Notes under the pieces: model-generated
What the model was told of the DNA's origin: nothing
Database searches by the model: none
What the model saw: only the letters and a program-made list of their open reading frames with translations
Position numbers and translations under genes: made by a program
Part shown: piece by piece, positions 39,289 through 51,176 of the stretch
Position numbering within the stretch: position 1 is the first letter of the stretch
Layout of the letters: each line of letters starts with the position of its first letter
Origin: Arabidopsis thaliana
Lineage: Eukaryota; Streptophyta; Magnoliopsida; Brassicales; Brassicaceae
Reading direction: 5' to 3'
Assembly: GCF_000001735.4 (NCBI RefSeq)
Contig: NC_003070.9
Coordinates: forward strand, 21,065,971 to 21,129,970
DNA: 64,000 nt

Positions 39289-39611
39289 CAGTAAAACCTC
39301 TATAAATTAATAATGTTGGGACTGGAAAATTTTATTAATTTAGAAAGGTATTAATTTATCGATAAATTAATAAATATTAATTTATAGAGAGATTTTCCTA
39401 ATTTGGTAACTTTTTAAAAGATTTTATAAGATTTCTTTTATTATATAAAATATCTTTCTAGAACGAGTTACAAATAAAACATAATAATAATGTCTAGAAA
39501 ACAATACCAAAAGTTTTGATACAATAAAATATGAAAACTAAAGTCAAACAAAGAACAAATATGAATTTAAGCAAAAGTATATTATAACTATATTTTAAAG
39601 AAATTTTTTAC

Positions 39612-39648
<37 letters not shown>

Positions 39649-39846
39649 TTGATACATTTATACAATTATTAATTTATGATATTGATGGGACCATATATTT
39701 ACATAGGACTTTAAAAAAAAATTATTATCTTATTAATTTATCGATTTGTGTCACTTTTTACATTGGTCCCATGTTGGGACCGAAAAAATTTATTAATTTA
39801 TAGAGGTTATTAATTTATAGAGTATTAATTTATAGAGGTTATACTG
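39289..39846. mobile_element. Emigrant-type MITE (Tc1/mariner-pogo group)
   Basis: The left end CAGTAAAACCTCTATAAATT and the right end AATTTATAGAGGTTATACTG form terminal inverted repeats with one or two differences. TA lies on each side (39287-39288 and 39847-39848) as the target duplication. The 558-bp length and terminal sequence match the Emigrant family of Arabidopsis as I remember it. There is no transposase. Near the right end the inverted-repeat sequence is duplicated (three TAATTTATAGAG motifs). An AT microsatellite lies inside at about 39616-39642. Confidence 0.9.
39616..39642. repeat. AT dinucleotide microsatellite inside the MITE
   Basis: About thirteen TA repeats interrupt the middle of the Emigrant element. 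Confidence 0.85.
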
Positions 39847-40344
39847 TATTAATTACTACAATTACTTTTTATTTTAACAAGATCCACCCGATAAGTGAAA
39901 ATAATTTAAATATATTTTTTTATAAGAATATTATAAGAAAAATGTAATGTTTTCTTTTCTTTTCTTGATAAATGTTTAATTGAAACAGTAATAAAATTTT
40001 ATGAAAGTTTTGTAAGAGTTAGGGTAAATGGTTTACTTTAGATATTAGTAAAACTAAAATAAATGAATTTATTTGGAATATTCTTTTGATTAAGTGAATT
40101 TAGAGAAGAACCATGCTTTATTATATTAGATTGGTCAGACGATATTAATTAACAAAGGTCTTACAGTACTATACTGTATTTACATTATGCTCTAAATTTG
40201 AAGTGGGTGGTATTAGTAAAAATTCTTAGCCCACACCCGCGCACATATTCATTTAACCATTGCATAATAATGAACATGAGTACAGATGGTAAATTTGATT
40301 ATTATCACCATATAAACAACAAAACATGTACAATATTTTTTTTA

Positions 40345-40803
40345 TTAATCCCAGTTGTAACAAATATCATATTTTTTAGTCAGTCCATTAAGAGCACAAG
40401 CTCCATACGGTCTGATGGACCAAAAACAGTGTCTGCACTGACCTTTGTCACTATTATCTCTGCTACCTTTATATATAGTAAAGCTGCGTCGTTTATTACC
40501 AAAATGAAACATACAACTATAGAGATCTCCTCCCCAGAAACTTTTCGTGAATTGAGTGAATTTTGTCATACGCCCCGGTAAAAATTCTCGGTCACGAGCT
40601 TGCCCCTTTATGTTATTATAGCAACTAGCAGTTAGCACTAAACCACGTCCGATATCGTTTCTGAGGTAAACATGTATTGTCGGCCATATCTCCCATCCGA
40701 ATATATTGGTATTCTTTATTCTAAATACACCGTTTTGAGATAATGCTACTTTCATGAGCAACGATAGTATGAGAAGCATTATCAGTTTTCTATGGGAAAC
40801 CAT
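40345..40803 (-). CDS. S-protein homolog (plant self-incompatibility S1 family)
   Basis: A single exon encodes 152 residues. Residues 1-22 are a clear signal peptide (KLIMLLILSLLMKVALS). The mature part has the S1-family pattern: VYLRND, then LTASCYN, the central FWGGDLYSCMFHF and a C-terminal CYNWD; five or more cysteines are present. S1 proteins are secreted; the founder in poppy is the stigma self-incompatibility determinant, while Arabidopsis homologs (SPH) are mostly of unknown role. A TATA-like run at 40842-40859 precedes the ATG. It is an isolated intronless gene in a TE-rich region, as is common in this fast-evolving family. Confidence 0.85.
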   Translation of the reverse strand: MVSHRKLIMLLILSLLMKVALSQNGVFRIKNTNIFGWEIWPTIHVYLRNDIGRGLVLTASCYNNIKGQARDREFLPGRMTKFTQFTKSFWGGDLYSCMFHFGNKRRSFTIYKGSRDNSDKGQCRHCFWSIRPYGACALNGLTKKYDICYNWD

Positions 40804-40859
40804 CTTTTATTCTTTATTTTATGGTTTGCAATGTTTCGTTAAATGAGTATATATTTATA

Positions 40860-42020
40860 TTGTGAATAATTTTTTTTAGACGATGTTAAGTTGTAACTGT
40901 CCGTGCGTTACCTTATAGCATTGACTAGCTTGGTGGTTTATGATCTAATAACAGTTTTGTATTCTCTTGAAACACACATCATTGTAAATGCTACATTAAA
41001 AGATCTAATTGTTGGTTATGTCGACTTGATTTGATATTTTAGAAAAAGTGTCAACGCTTATAAACAATATTAGTATATCTATATATACATTTTTGCAGGC
41101 ATTTTAGTAAAGAAATCTTCGAGTTAAAACTTATTTACAAGGAAATATAGATTTACAAGAACAAAATGGTTAAAATCTTCGCTAAAAACGTAAATCTGTA
41201 ATTTTTCCATCAGAAATATAAATTCGACATTTTCCGCCAAATAACAGTAATGATATCATATTATTATGAATTATTAGTTTATTTATTATATGAGTGGGTC
41301 AACCTATTTAACCATTTAACCCATCAATTAAAAAGAGTTCATAGATTGACTCAATTCATGAATTGATTGAATTCAAAACTCATTTGGTAATGAATTGAGT
41401 TAGGTTAGATTTTTTTTTTTTTGTCATCAGTTAGGTTAGATTAATATACTAAATGTAGTGAGAAATAAATAATTTAAATGTACTTTTTATTTTTATATTA
41501 CTATCTTATTCCTATGGAGATAAATGATATTTTCATAAGAGTGAGAAAAAAAAACACTGAAAAAACTTGTGGTATCGACACATCAACAAGGGTGACCTCC
41601 AATGCTTTTCTTTTATATATATATTATTCATGGATAAAAAGAATTGAGGAATTTTCGTAATTTTTATTAAAAGCATTGATATAATAAATACATTTTATTA
41701 ATTTTAGAATATATTATTTGATCCACGTAAGATTAATTTACTAAATGTAGTAAGAATTAAACAACTTAAATGTACTTTTCATCTTAATATCTTAGCTTTA
41801 TGGGAGATAAAAGATCTTTTCATTAACTTTCCACTACAAAAGTACTTGCACAAAAAAAAAAAAAAAAAGTTCTTGCACAAAGGATTTTGTAGATATAAAT
41901 AGTTCAAATCCGACAGCTATTATGGAAATGTCCTTGTAGCTTCTCTTGATATAGATATATTCCAAACTCTTCTATCACATCTTCCGTTTTCACGGAAGCA
42001 ATCATCTGACTTTTTTAGCA
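40860..42020. other. Intergenic TE-rich region
   Basis: No gene is seen. It contains an orphan Helitron 5' end at 41078. Two related segments (about 41440-41520 and 41725-41820), each carrying ACTAAATGTAGT, AATGTACTTTT and GGAGATAAA, form a diverged direct repeat of about 290 bp spacing. A poly-A run lies near 41855. Confidence 0.55.
41078..41117 (+). mobile_element. Orphan Helitron 5' end
   Basis: TCTATATATACATTTTTGCA followed by GGCATTTTAGTAAAGAAATC matches the 5' end of the Helitron at 62020 and the reverse of 39218. Host A precedes it. No matching 3' hairpin was found downstream, so the element is truncated. Confidence 0.6.
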
Positions 42021-44610
42021 ATGGTGAAACTAGACTCTAAACTCATCTCTATGATTGTTTTCGGTATCGTGGTAATCGTCTCTGCTGAAGTTATCTTCGA
42101 GGAGCGATTCGATGGTAGCTACATTTTCCCTCTCTGTCTATTTCTTATCTAGAATATTAATCTAAGTGCCAATGCCATCGATTGATGGTTTTATGATTCT
42201 GTTTGTGAATGCTACGTTGAGTTCATTTGGATAAGATGATTGATATAACTTGTTAATCCATGCTATCTTCATTTCAGTTTAATTTAGCTCTTTCAACATG
42301 TTTGCTTAAGATTGTTATAGATCTTTAGGATTTGTGGATTATGGTTACTTTTTTATTTTTTGCGGCTTTTGTGAAACCACGGGATTACAGATTTTCGATA
42401 ATGTTTAGTATGTGATTGCTTACGTGCTCGAAACTAGTATAGTTCTTATATGATAAAAACCTTGAGTTTATTATGTCATACACAATAGTACGTATGACAC
42501 AAGTTTTGATCTAGGTAGTAAACTAATTATTATGATATACTTTCATTGTTGTGAGTTATTTTTTTTTTTTTGTTATTTTGTTGTCTATATTTCAAAAGAT
42601 GGATGGGAGAAGAGATGCGTAAAATCCGACTGGAGGAAAGATAACAACACTGCTGGGGAATGGAAACACAGCTGGAAATTGGTCTGGTGATGCTAACGAT
42701 AGAGGTATGTTTCCATGACTAGTGATGATGTTGATTCATTGATACATATGATATTCTCATGTCAGTTATCACTCTCTTGCAGGTATCCAAACTAGCAAGG
42801 ACTACAGATTCTACGCTATATCAGCGGAATTCCCTGAGTTCAGCAACAAGGATAAGACCCTTGTCTTCCAATTCTCAGTCAAGCATGAGCAGAAGCTTGA
42901 CGGTGGGGGTGGCTACATGAAGTTGCTTAGTGGTGATATTGACCAAAAACAATTCGGAGGAGATACTCCTTACAGGTGTATTATTGGTGTCTTTCACAAT
43001 CTCTATATCAACATCAAATATTCAAACATCAAACTTATCTTCTTATTACATGCAGTATAATGTTTGGCCCTGATAAATGTGGCGACAACACTAAATTGGT
43101 AGCCTCTCCTCTGACTGGGATCTCCTCCCACCAAAGAAGATCAAGGATCCAAGTACCAAGAAGCCTGACGACTGGGATGAGAAAAAGTACATTCCTGATC
43201 CGGAAGACACTAAGCCAGCGGGATACGATGACATCCCCAAGGAGATTCCAGACGCTGATGCAGAGAAGGAACATTTTCTTTCAATGATGCAAAACCAAAT
43301 CTAGATCACCATTTTGATTTGGAACCTTGTTTTCTTAGCCTAAAGATTGGGATGATGAAAAAAATGGTGAGTGGACTGCCCCATTCATTCTCAACCCGGA
43401 GTACAAGGGTGTATGGAATCCCAAGGTTCGTTACTTCTTTGTTTTCTTCTTCTCTCAAATGAATATATAGAAGATGGTCAAACTATGTGCTTTCCTCTCA
43501 CGTTTGTCATATGGTAATGTAGAAAATCAAGAACCCTAATTACAAGGGCAAGTGGAAGGCTCCAATGATCGACAACCCTGGTAATTTTCATAATGTCCAT
43601 TGTCATGTAATAAAATGCACCATACTCTAAAATAGTACATTTCTTATAATGAATGCAATCTCACACCAAGTTGAAACATCTGAACTAACATAATTTTTTG
43701 AGTTTATGTTAGTTATGGTCTTATGAATATAACCATGGTTTTGAATGCTAGATTTTGTTAGCATGTAGTAATAGTGAATAAGAAAGTATTATCAATTTTA
43801 TGCAGAGTTCAAGGATGATCCAGAACTAAATTTCTTCCCCAAATTGAAATATGTTGGAGTGGAGTTGTGGCAGGTAATAATAACATCTTGTCACTAAAAC
43901 GTTTTTATTTTATTTTTTATATATGGTATAATAATAACATATTGTGTTTTTGGTAGGTGAAATCTGGATCTTTGTTTGACAATGTCTTGGTAAGCGATGA
44001 CCCAGAGTACGCGAAGAAGTTGGCCGAGGAAACATGGGGAAAGCACAAGGATGTATGTTAATCAAGCCTTGCTCTTCATTTGATTTATCGTGGTTAAAGA
44101 ATACATAGCTAATTACAATCTACTATGGTTTGTTACAGGCGGATGAAGCAGCATTTGAAGAAGCAGAGAAGAAAAGACAGGAAGAGGTAATACAATATCC
44201 TCCATCCCAAAAATCTTGTCTAATTCCAAATAAGTTGAGTGGTGTAATCAAGAACTTGTACATTTTTCCCCCTTTTTTTTTGTTATTACCAGGAATCAAA
44301 GGAACTTCTCGCTGAAGTTGAATCTGACGTAAGATGTGTCGAACTTCACAATGCATATTAACTACATTTTTGTTTCTGTCAAAATTTCTGATTTAAAAAT
44401 ATGTTATTCCTACAGGATGAGGAAGAAGGAGAAAATGATGACAGTGAAGGAGACTCGGACAAACAGTCGAAGTTAGAGGAAAACAAGGAGTTCGATTCCA
44501 CCCATGTATGTGTCTAACCTCTTTTTCAAAATTAATACAAAAAATATATATGATAAATTGGATTGTGTGACTAACTTGTGATTATGATTTTACTATAGGA
44601 CGAGCTCTAA
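42021..44610 (+). pseudogene. Calreticulin pseudogene, inverted duplicate of CRT1
   Basis: All twelve exon positions of CRT1 can be found with introns, from the ATG at 42021 to an HDEL-coding last exon at 44599-44610, so this is a genomic, not a retro, copy. Exon 1 (42021-42114) and exon 3 (42783-42975) keep CRT1 lengths. Exon 2 (42599-42704) has lost 2 bp in an AC run, giving an early TGA. Exon 4 (43056-43268) lacks about 151 bp of the lectin domain, and its donor reads GA instead of GT. A lectin-domain cysteine in exon 3 is changed to glycine. Further exons lie near 43340-43425, 43523-43580, 43806-43873, 43957-44053, 44138-44186, 44293-44328 and 44416-44505. No functional calreticulin can be made. 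Confidence 0.93.
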
Positions 44611-45834
44611 GCGAAAGAGGTGGAAATATAAATAGATTTTATAGTCTTATTTGTTTGTCACCTTTCTTAAATATTTTAATTTTTTTATCTCTATTTTGGT
44701 TGGGATGTAAAACTCTCTAGCTATTAGTGTGGCAGCTTTGTTTTAAAGCCTTTGAGAAAATCTAGACTTTCTGATTCTCCTCAACTCTCTCCTTCTGTTT
44801 ATTCTCATATCATCTTTTATTGCATACTTCAAGGCCGTCTAATAGCAATGTCATCACAATAGTATATTTCACTATATTCTAACCAACATTCTATATTGCA
44901 AAACTGAAATACAGTTTCATTAATCACATTTTATCCCCAAACAACACTCAACATCGAAAAACGCAACTACTTGAAAAAAAAACATTGAACAACAAAAGCT
45001 AGTTCTAGTAGCTTAACCAGAACGAAACCTGGATCACTCCAATGATTCTCAATTTAAATAGTATGGTGAGTCTCGAATTAAAAACCAAACATGGAATAAC
45101 ATTTAGAAAGGGGGGGGGGGGTGTTGCATCAAATGAAGAGCATGGAATAACAATTAGTATATGATTTATAGTTTGTGTTACTAATTAATATTTGATAAAG
45201 TAACTGATGTTGTTAACAGTCTTTTGACATTGGTTCATTAAAATTGACACAACTCTATATCAATTATCATCACTTTTACAATGCAGATACCAAAGTATGA
45301 ATTCACCCATTTAAGTAATCGATGTAATTAATAATTGATACTAATATCACTTAATCAAATGATACAAATTTACATCAATTAAATAGTGATGCTAATTTGT
45401 TTCTTGCGGGAGAACAAATCAAAGCCCTAAATGGACGAACAAAATCCACTAATGAACAAATCTTGAAAAGGTCAGCTTCTCAACCATTGTGCACAAAAAA
45501 CATGTACATGCTTCAAGAGACGTGTTGAATAAAACTTCCACATGTGTCGTACCTCTAAATCAGCGTGAACATAGAAAGTTACTCGAAAAAGAAAGATAAT
45601 CTATATATTAGTCTTTGACAGTGAAAAATAACTGTAAATTTATACAGAAACATAGGATTCGTTAAAGCAAAATCGATGATAGAAATTTATAATTATAATA
45701 AATGGTTAAACATAGATGACCAAGTCCTGATTCTTTCCGAGGCTCAAATTATTCATAAAATCAAACAAACCGAGAACTTCATTAAATAGCACAAACAAAA
45801 CCAACTAGTGACAAGTCTTGAAAATCTCAACTTC
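44611..45834. other. Intergenic region with a 12-G run
   Basis: No gene is visible between the calreticulin pseudogene and the F-box gene. A run of 12 G lies at 45110-45121, unusual in this AT-rich context. Confidence 0.6.
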
Positions 45835-47651
45835 TCAAGGATCATATACAAGAACCTGTACATCCCCTGAAATACTCTGTAACATCATGGCTCCATCATC
45901 TGCCAACTCTTTTTGACTTTCTGCCATACTACTATCCATGTAAAGCTCCACTCTTTCCAGCATAGGCCCATGCTCCCGTCCAGGCCAACGCCCACGTCCC
46001 GACTGAATCAAAAACTTCAAAACATTTAGCTCGCCAAAGCGACCAGTGAAGTTCCTCACGACCACGACCTTAAGTGTCTTAGGAAGAGACTTATAAGTAA
46101 GGTTTTTTTTCCAATATGATCGTGGACCGACGCCATAATATGACTTATTGTACTGCAATATATCAAACGAAAAATTTAGAGCTCTCGGGAAAATCATACA
46201 TAGTAATGTAACTATTATGCTCAAATTTACTACTACTATATAGCAATCTTACCGAGAAAAGACTTCGACTGAAGATATCGAAAGTTAACGTTTCTAGGTT
46301 AGGGCAATTATCGAGGAGGAGCTTAATTCCCTTAAATTCCATGACATGCAACCTCGTTCTCAGCACCAAGTGTTGTGTTTCCATCGGACGAAGCAAATCG
46401 AATGGATCTTCACATTCTTGGATAGTCTTCAAAAAAGGAAAAAAACACACGCATATATACTTTGATCAAGATTACTATCTAAGAATGTGATAGCCTTCGG
46501 TTATCAGATAACGAAGATACATTTTAGCTACCAATACATTATACATATTATATCAACTAGGCTACTTAAAAGTTTTATTTCGAGAATAAATTGTATTTTG
46601 AAAAAGATGGAAGTAGATTTCTGTTTGTCTTTTTTTTTAGTTCTCGAAGACATATTTATAACGTGAAAATGTAATGTAAATATTTTAAGACTTAAATTTA
46701 TACCTGAAGGAGATAAGGGCAGACACTTAAGGTCCTCGCACCTCTAAGATTGTTAAGGAAGGCAGAGAGAACTGATCCTTCTAATTTGGTTCTTTGATTC
46801 CGATCTTCATACAAGCCCTCTGCCGTGAAATCCAAGATAACGTCTTTGATGCTCATATTCATTCTCTTGACATCAAAGGACAGAATTTGGCCAGAGTATT
46901 TAAAGATCTCTACATTAGGGAGGTCAAAGCAACAAACCATGAAAGAGGAGAAGTCGCAGCTCTCAAATACAAATTCTTTCATATCTCCGGCTATGTTTCG
47001 GATTTCAATACCCCAACAGTAATTAATACTTAGACTCTTGAGTGTTGGAGAGTTTAATAACAAAGACTCAACGTCTGTGAGTTTGATCCAACCAATAGAG
47101 AGCTTTCTAGGCAATCTCGAGTTTGAGAATTTCGAGGGGTCAAACCCGCACGAGTAAATCTTCAGTGATTCAAGGGTTGTTAGACTATAAACGCATACAG
47201 GCAATTGCACACAAACATAGTCATACCTCGACGCACAGCTAGTGCTTATCCAAGAAGGGTCCGAGAAATCAAGAACTAGGTTCTTGACTTGTCTTGAGAC
47301 CGCGAATTCGATCAGTGACTCGACCGCTGCCAGAAAATCCGATGGAATGGAGAAATAAATCTCGAGGGTTTCAATGTAACGACCGTGATATCTAGAGACC
47401 CATTGACACATATAAGCAGCAAACGAAACCCTTTTGGATCTTTTGTCGGAGACAAAGTGGTCCACGTACTCGGTTTCCTTAAAAGAAATGTTTCTTGTTT
47501 CCCGACATAGATACCTCCACCTCTTAGCGAGTACACTGGTCCTTATACATTCCTTAAACGACAAGCAAGAGATTATCATAATCAGAAGCACATCTGGTAG
47601 ATTGGATAATCTGTCTTGTTGGATACTTGAAGCTATTCTCTTGAAAGTCAT
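45835..47651 (-). CDS. F-box/LRR protein with FBD domain
   Basis: F-box proteins are substrate receptors of SCF ubiquitin ligases. Three exons (47651-46704, 46426-46253, 46152-45835) give 479 residues. The ATG at 47651 is the first in frame. The F-box lies at about residues 13-50 (DRLSNLPDVLL, then VLAKRWRYL). Degenerate leucine-rich repeats follow (LESLKIYSCGF, LTDVESLLLNSPTLKSL), and an FBD domain ends the protein (LPKTLKVVVVRNFTGRFGEL, LKFLI). The exon structure is that of the large Arabidopsis FBD F-box family. Fragments of a related gene lie 2 kb upstream at 49640-49963. Its target is unknown. Confidence 0.9.
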
Positions 47652-49619
47652 CTCTTTCAATCGAAATTCTGCGATGGATGAAATGAAAATCTTCAGTGAA
47701 GTTGATCTCCTTTACATTTTCAAAAACGATTACCATATTGGTACACAAAAAATATAACTCCGTCTTTATAATTTCATAAACGTAATTTAGAAAACTGTTT
47801 TCTTATCGAAAATTTTAAATATAGGTTTTTCAAATCTTTGGCTACGAAATTCTTTTTAAACAACATCTACAAATTATGACACAAATTGGTGAAAATAATT
47901 TTTCAAAAGATTGATGTTGTACGTTAGTACGTAAACAAATCCATAATCGATAAGACACTTTTTATCATTCATATTATTTTATTTTTAATCACCATTCAAA
48001 ATCAGTGGAAGCCAGACGGTGGAGCAAGAAAAACACTAAAGTGAAATCATTAAAATGTAAAACTGCATATATCATAAAATTTAAACAGAATAAAAATATT
48101 CTAACAAGTATAAATAACAAAGATTTCTTAAAAGTAAGATCCACTGACATACCTAAAACTTTGTCCTCTTGCGGTTCTGCCTGTTCAAGTTCTCAGGATT
48201 TGTATTGTTCTTCAAGAATTGTGGAAGGTGTTTTTATTATGGATTTGTAGTTTGTTTGTTTTTTATTCTGACGAGTCAAAGAAATATAGTGAATCTGGTA
48301 AATGTTTAAAGGGAAGAAATATTTAGGTAAATGAATATGCTAGTGTAAAAGATAAGGGTAGGTGATGGCTATTGGCTTACTTGGAGATGTATTTCCAAAC
48401 CATGTGTTAAAAATTCTATCTCATTTTGAAAGTTACAGCAAACAAATTATATTTGTTAGGCAAAAACCTTATTTGGTTAAAAACTTAAAATCTTATCCCA
48501 GCTTTAAGTCTTTTAAAAGTAAAAGTCTTAATTTGGTTAACTTTTTCTGGTCAAAAAAACTTATTTGGTATTGTCATCAACCTAAAATATATTTTTGTTG
48601 ATTATTTGAGTATTTGACTAACTTTTTTATAGAAAGGAATCTATAAAATATCTTACTTTGAAGGATATTTAAAGGAAGGAAAATTAATTAGGGGGATTTT
48701 TTTCTATGTTGCATTGAAACTCTCTCTGAGGTCTGTTTCCCGTTTTGAAAACGGAAATGCGTTTTTTCTAAAGATATAGGTTTGGAAATTCGATGAAAAC
48801 TCACGTATTCATTTTAACTCGGCAAATCCCTTTTATTTACTTTGAAAACTTAATAGATAAAATGTTTAAAATATTATAATTTATAACATATACATCGGAA
48901 GACGCTGAGTTTTAAAATCTTACTCTTGATAAACTAGATTTGGAGGTATCTTTATATGATCTTTGTTGTAACTAATGAAAATGTTAGTCTAGATATTTGA
49001 ACCTGAGCGTTTTAATCTTTAATTTATCTTTGAGAATTTTAGTGAACCTATTTAATATTGATGTTTTGGACTTGTATTGTTTAAACCGTTTTTCTTTAAT
49101 ATGGTTTTATGTTATATATATCCAATCCCTAGTTTTAGAAAATATAGTTTCTGGTTTCGGAAACGTTTCGCTTCTGCATTTCCATGCAATATATGTTTCT
49201 TCGATAATTTTATTCTTTCGTCTTAGTTCATTGTAAGGTTATGTAATCAAGACACATTGTTTGCTATGCTAATCAAACAAAAACAAATGGATGTATGCTA
49301 CACCAAAATATGATTAATATGACATGCACGAACAAAAATGAAAATTATCCCCTTCCCTTTAGAGTCTAAGTATCAAACAATGTTGAGGCCTTGATTACCA
49401 TGTGGATAGCAGGCAACTTAGAGAACTAGACCTCGAGAACTCTGACTTCTGTTACATGAATTGTTACTTAAGACATCTTCAAGTACTCATGCCATGTTTT
49501 TTACTTTTACTTCGACATAACTAAAGTGATTTATAAAGAAGTATGATGAACCAAATCAATCAACCCCAATAAACGGTGTACTGGACTTTTGTTAACGGTC
49601 TTTCCCGCTAACTCAACGG
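47652..49619. other. Intergenic AT-rich region
   Basis: The first few hundred bases are the promoter of the F-box gene. No other gene is supported. Between 48440 and 48570 TTATTTGGTT or TTAATTTGGTTAA recurs three times. Confidence 0.55.
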
Positions 49620-49639
49620 TCTTGCAGAGTCATTTGAGA

Positions 49640-49746
49640 GTCTACAAGTTAGGGCGACTCTATATTATATTGATAAGAATCATATTCCATTGAACTCCTT
49701 CGTATGCATTTCATTCTCAGAACCAAATCTTCTGTTTCCACATGTT
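49640..49746 (-). pseudogene. FBD F-box gene fragment, left arm
   Basis: Read on the minus strand, the sequence gives HVETEDLVLR and further broken FBD-like residues with stops, matching the region METQHLVLRTRLHVMEFKGI of the F-box gene at 45835-47651. It is in inverted orientation to the fragment at 49836. Confidence 0.6.
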
Positions 49747-49835
49747 GATACTAATTAAGGGCAGAACGTTAAAGATCTCACTACCTTAATGGTTTTCGAG
49801 AATCTAAAACCTTAACGTTTTGTTCTAGCTTCATC

Positions 49836-49963
49836 ATATGAAAACTCAACATCTGTTCTAAGATCGAAGAATCATACGAAGGAGTTTAATTGAATTTCTT
49901 ATCAATAGCCACCCTAACTTGGAGACTCTCACTCTCGTTATTCTTCCTCGACGGCCCTTCCTA
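49836..49963 (+). pseudogene. FBD F-box gene fragment, right arm
   Basis: The sequence reads MKTQHL, then with frame shifts HPNLETLTLVILPRRPF, ending at a GTAAGAT donor exactly as exon 2 of the nearby F-box gene does. In-frame stops are present. It forms an inverted pair with 49640-49746; CATACGAAGGAGTT is shared exactly. Confidence 0.7.
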
Positions 49964-50920
49964 GTAAGATTTCAATATATGTAATAAAGACCAAATATAT
50001 TTTGAGAAAATGTGCTCAAATAACACCTGAAGGTGTTATTACTTAGATAGCACCTACGGAGGAGAGTCCTACTCAAATAACACTTAAAGGTTGCCAAATG
50101 ACTTATAAACCAATCTAAAAAAATTGTTTACGTCTTTGTCATTTTTAATTAAAATTGGGTGAAAAAAAGTAATAAAGAAGGCGAGTAAATCGAGAACAAC
50201 GGTCGGCGAAAGAAAATCTGGTGTTAGATTAATTTGTTGAGAGTATTTATGTCTAATATGATTTGGAAGTTAATTGATGTTTCTTTTAAAGAGGTAACTG
50301 ATGAAGTAGCTTCGGTGAGGAACCCATTAAAGAAGGAATAAATTATACACTTATAAAAAATTAAATACGAAACGAAATCTAAATATTTCATATATTGTAA
50401 TAATAGATAACCATTTGACATTCAAAGTCCATGAATATGTAGTTGCAACTTCTACCAAAATTTTCAAATTTAAATTCCATGTAATCTGAATTAATCTCTA
50501 AATGTGCGCGTTTCATCATGTAAGGATCGGTTACAAACAATTCGGCTAGTTTAAAGTTTAAACAGAATTGTTACTACATATGGTAAAGATTGATTTATGC
50601 AAATATTTTAATAATTTGTAAGACTATGATTGGTGAGCATCACAAAACAATACATTACAATAAAACGAATAAAAACACACACAAAAAAATGATTAAAATA
50701 AGGAAGCAAAAAAGAATTGTTGTAAAATAGATAAAGAAACTGAAAAAGTTTTGTGTATATGTAACAAAAAATTAAGTTAAGTATTTGTGATAACTTTAAA
50801 ATTTATAACTAAGCAAATGAAATCATTATTTTTTGTTAAGGGCTAGTCACAATACAAGGCCTTATAGGCCCATAACTCTACCACAAACTTGCGTCGCAAT
50901 TAATAAGCCGACCTTCGTAT
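49964..50920. other. Intergenic region with a palindrome
   Basis: No gene is seen. A perfect palindrome (AATAACACCT, GA, AGGTGTTATT) lies at 50019-50040, and CTCAAATAACAC occurs twice (about 50015 and 50072), which looks like a transposon end. The right part leads into the HSP70 promoter, with an AGGCCCATAACT element near 50866-50877. Confidence 0.55.
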
Positions 50921-50921
50921 G

Positions 50922-50939
50922 GAACGTTCAAGCAGGTTC
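50922..50939 (+). promoter_or_regulatory. Heat-shock element upstream of HSP70
   Basis: GAACGTTCAAGCAGGTTC contains GAA, TTC, an imperfect GCA, and TTC at 5-bp steps, a four-unit heat-shock element with three perfect units. It is 238 bp from the ATG and about 120 bp from the TATA box. Confidence 0.75.
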
Positions 50940-51058
50940 AAATTTTCTATAATTCTCAGTTTTGTACAATTTCCCTTTTTCTCCTTTTCTCCTTTTTCCC
51001 AGACAAGGTTTGCCTAGGATTTGGAAAAGTTATCATTATCCTCAAACTAATCTAACCT

Positions 51059-51066
51059 TATATAAA
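51059..51066 (+). promoter_or_regulatory. TATA box of HSP70
   Basis: TATATAAA lies 111 bp upstream of the ATG, a normal distance for an Arabidopsis HSP70 leader. Confidence 0.7.
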
Positions 51067-51176
51067 CCTAGCTTTGACGCTCTTTTTCTTCACAACTCCA
51101 AACCAAGCAAAATCTCTCTGGTGCTCAAAACTTTTCGTCTCTTCTTTTTAGCTAAAGCTTTTTTTTCTCTGTGATA

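Noticed and set aside
45110-45121. Run of 12 G as a possible G-quadruplex
   Set aside because: A single run in intergenic DNA without further G tracts does not support a defined structure, and length in such runs is error-prone.
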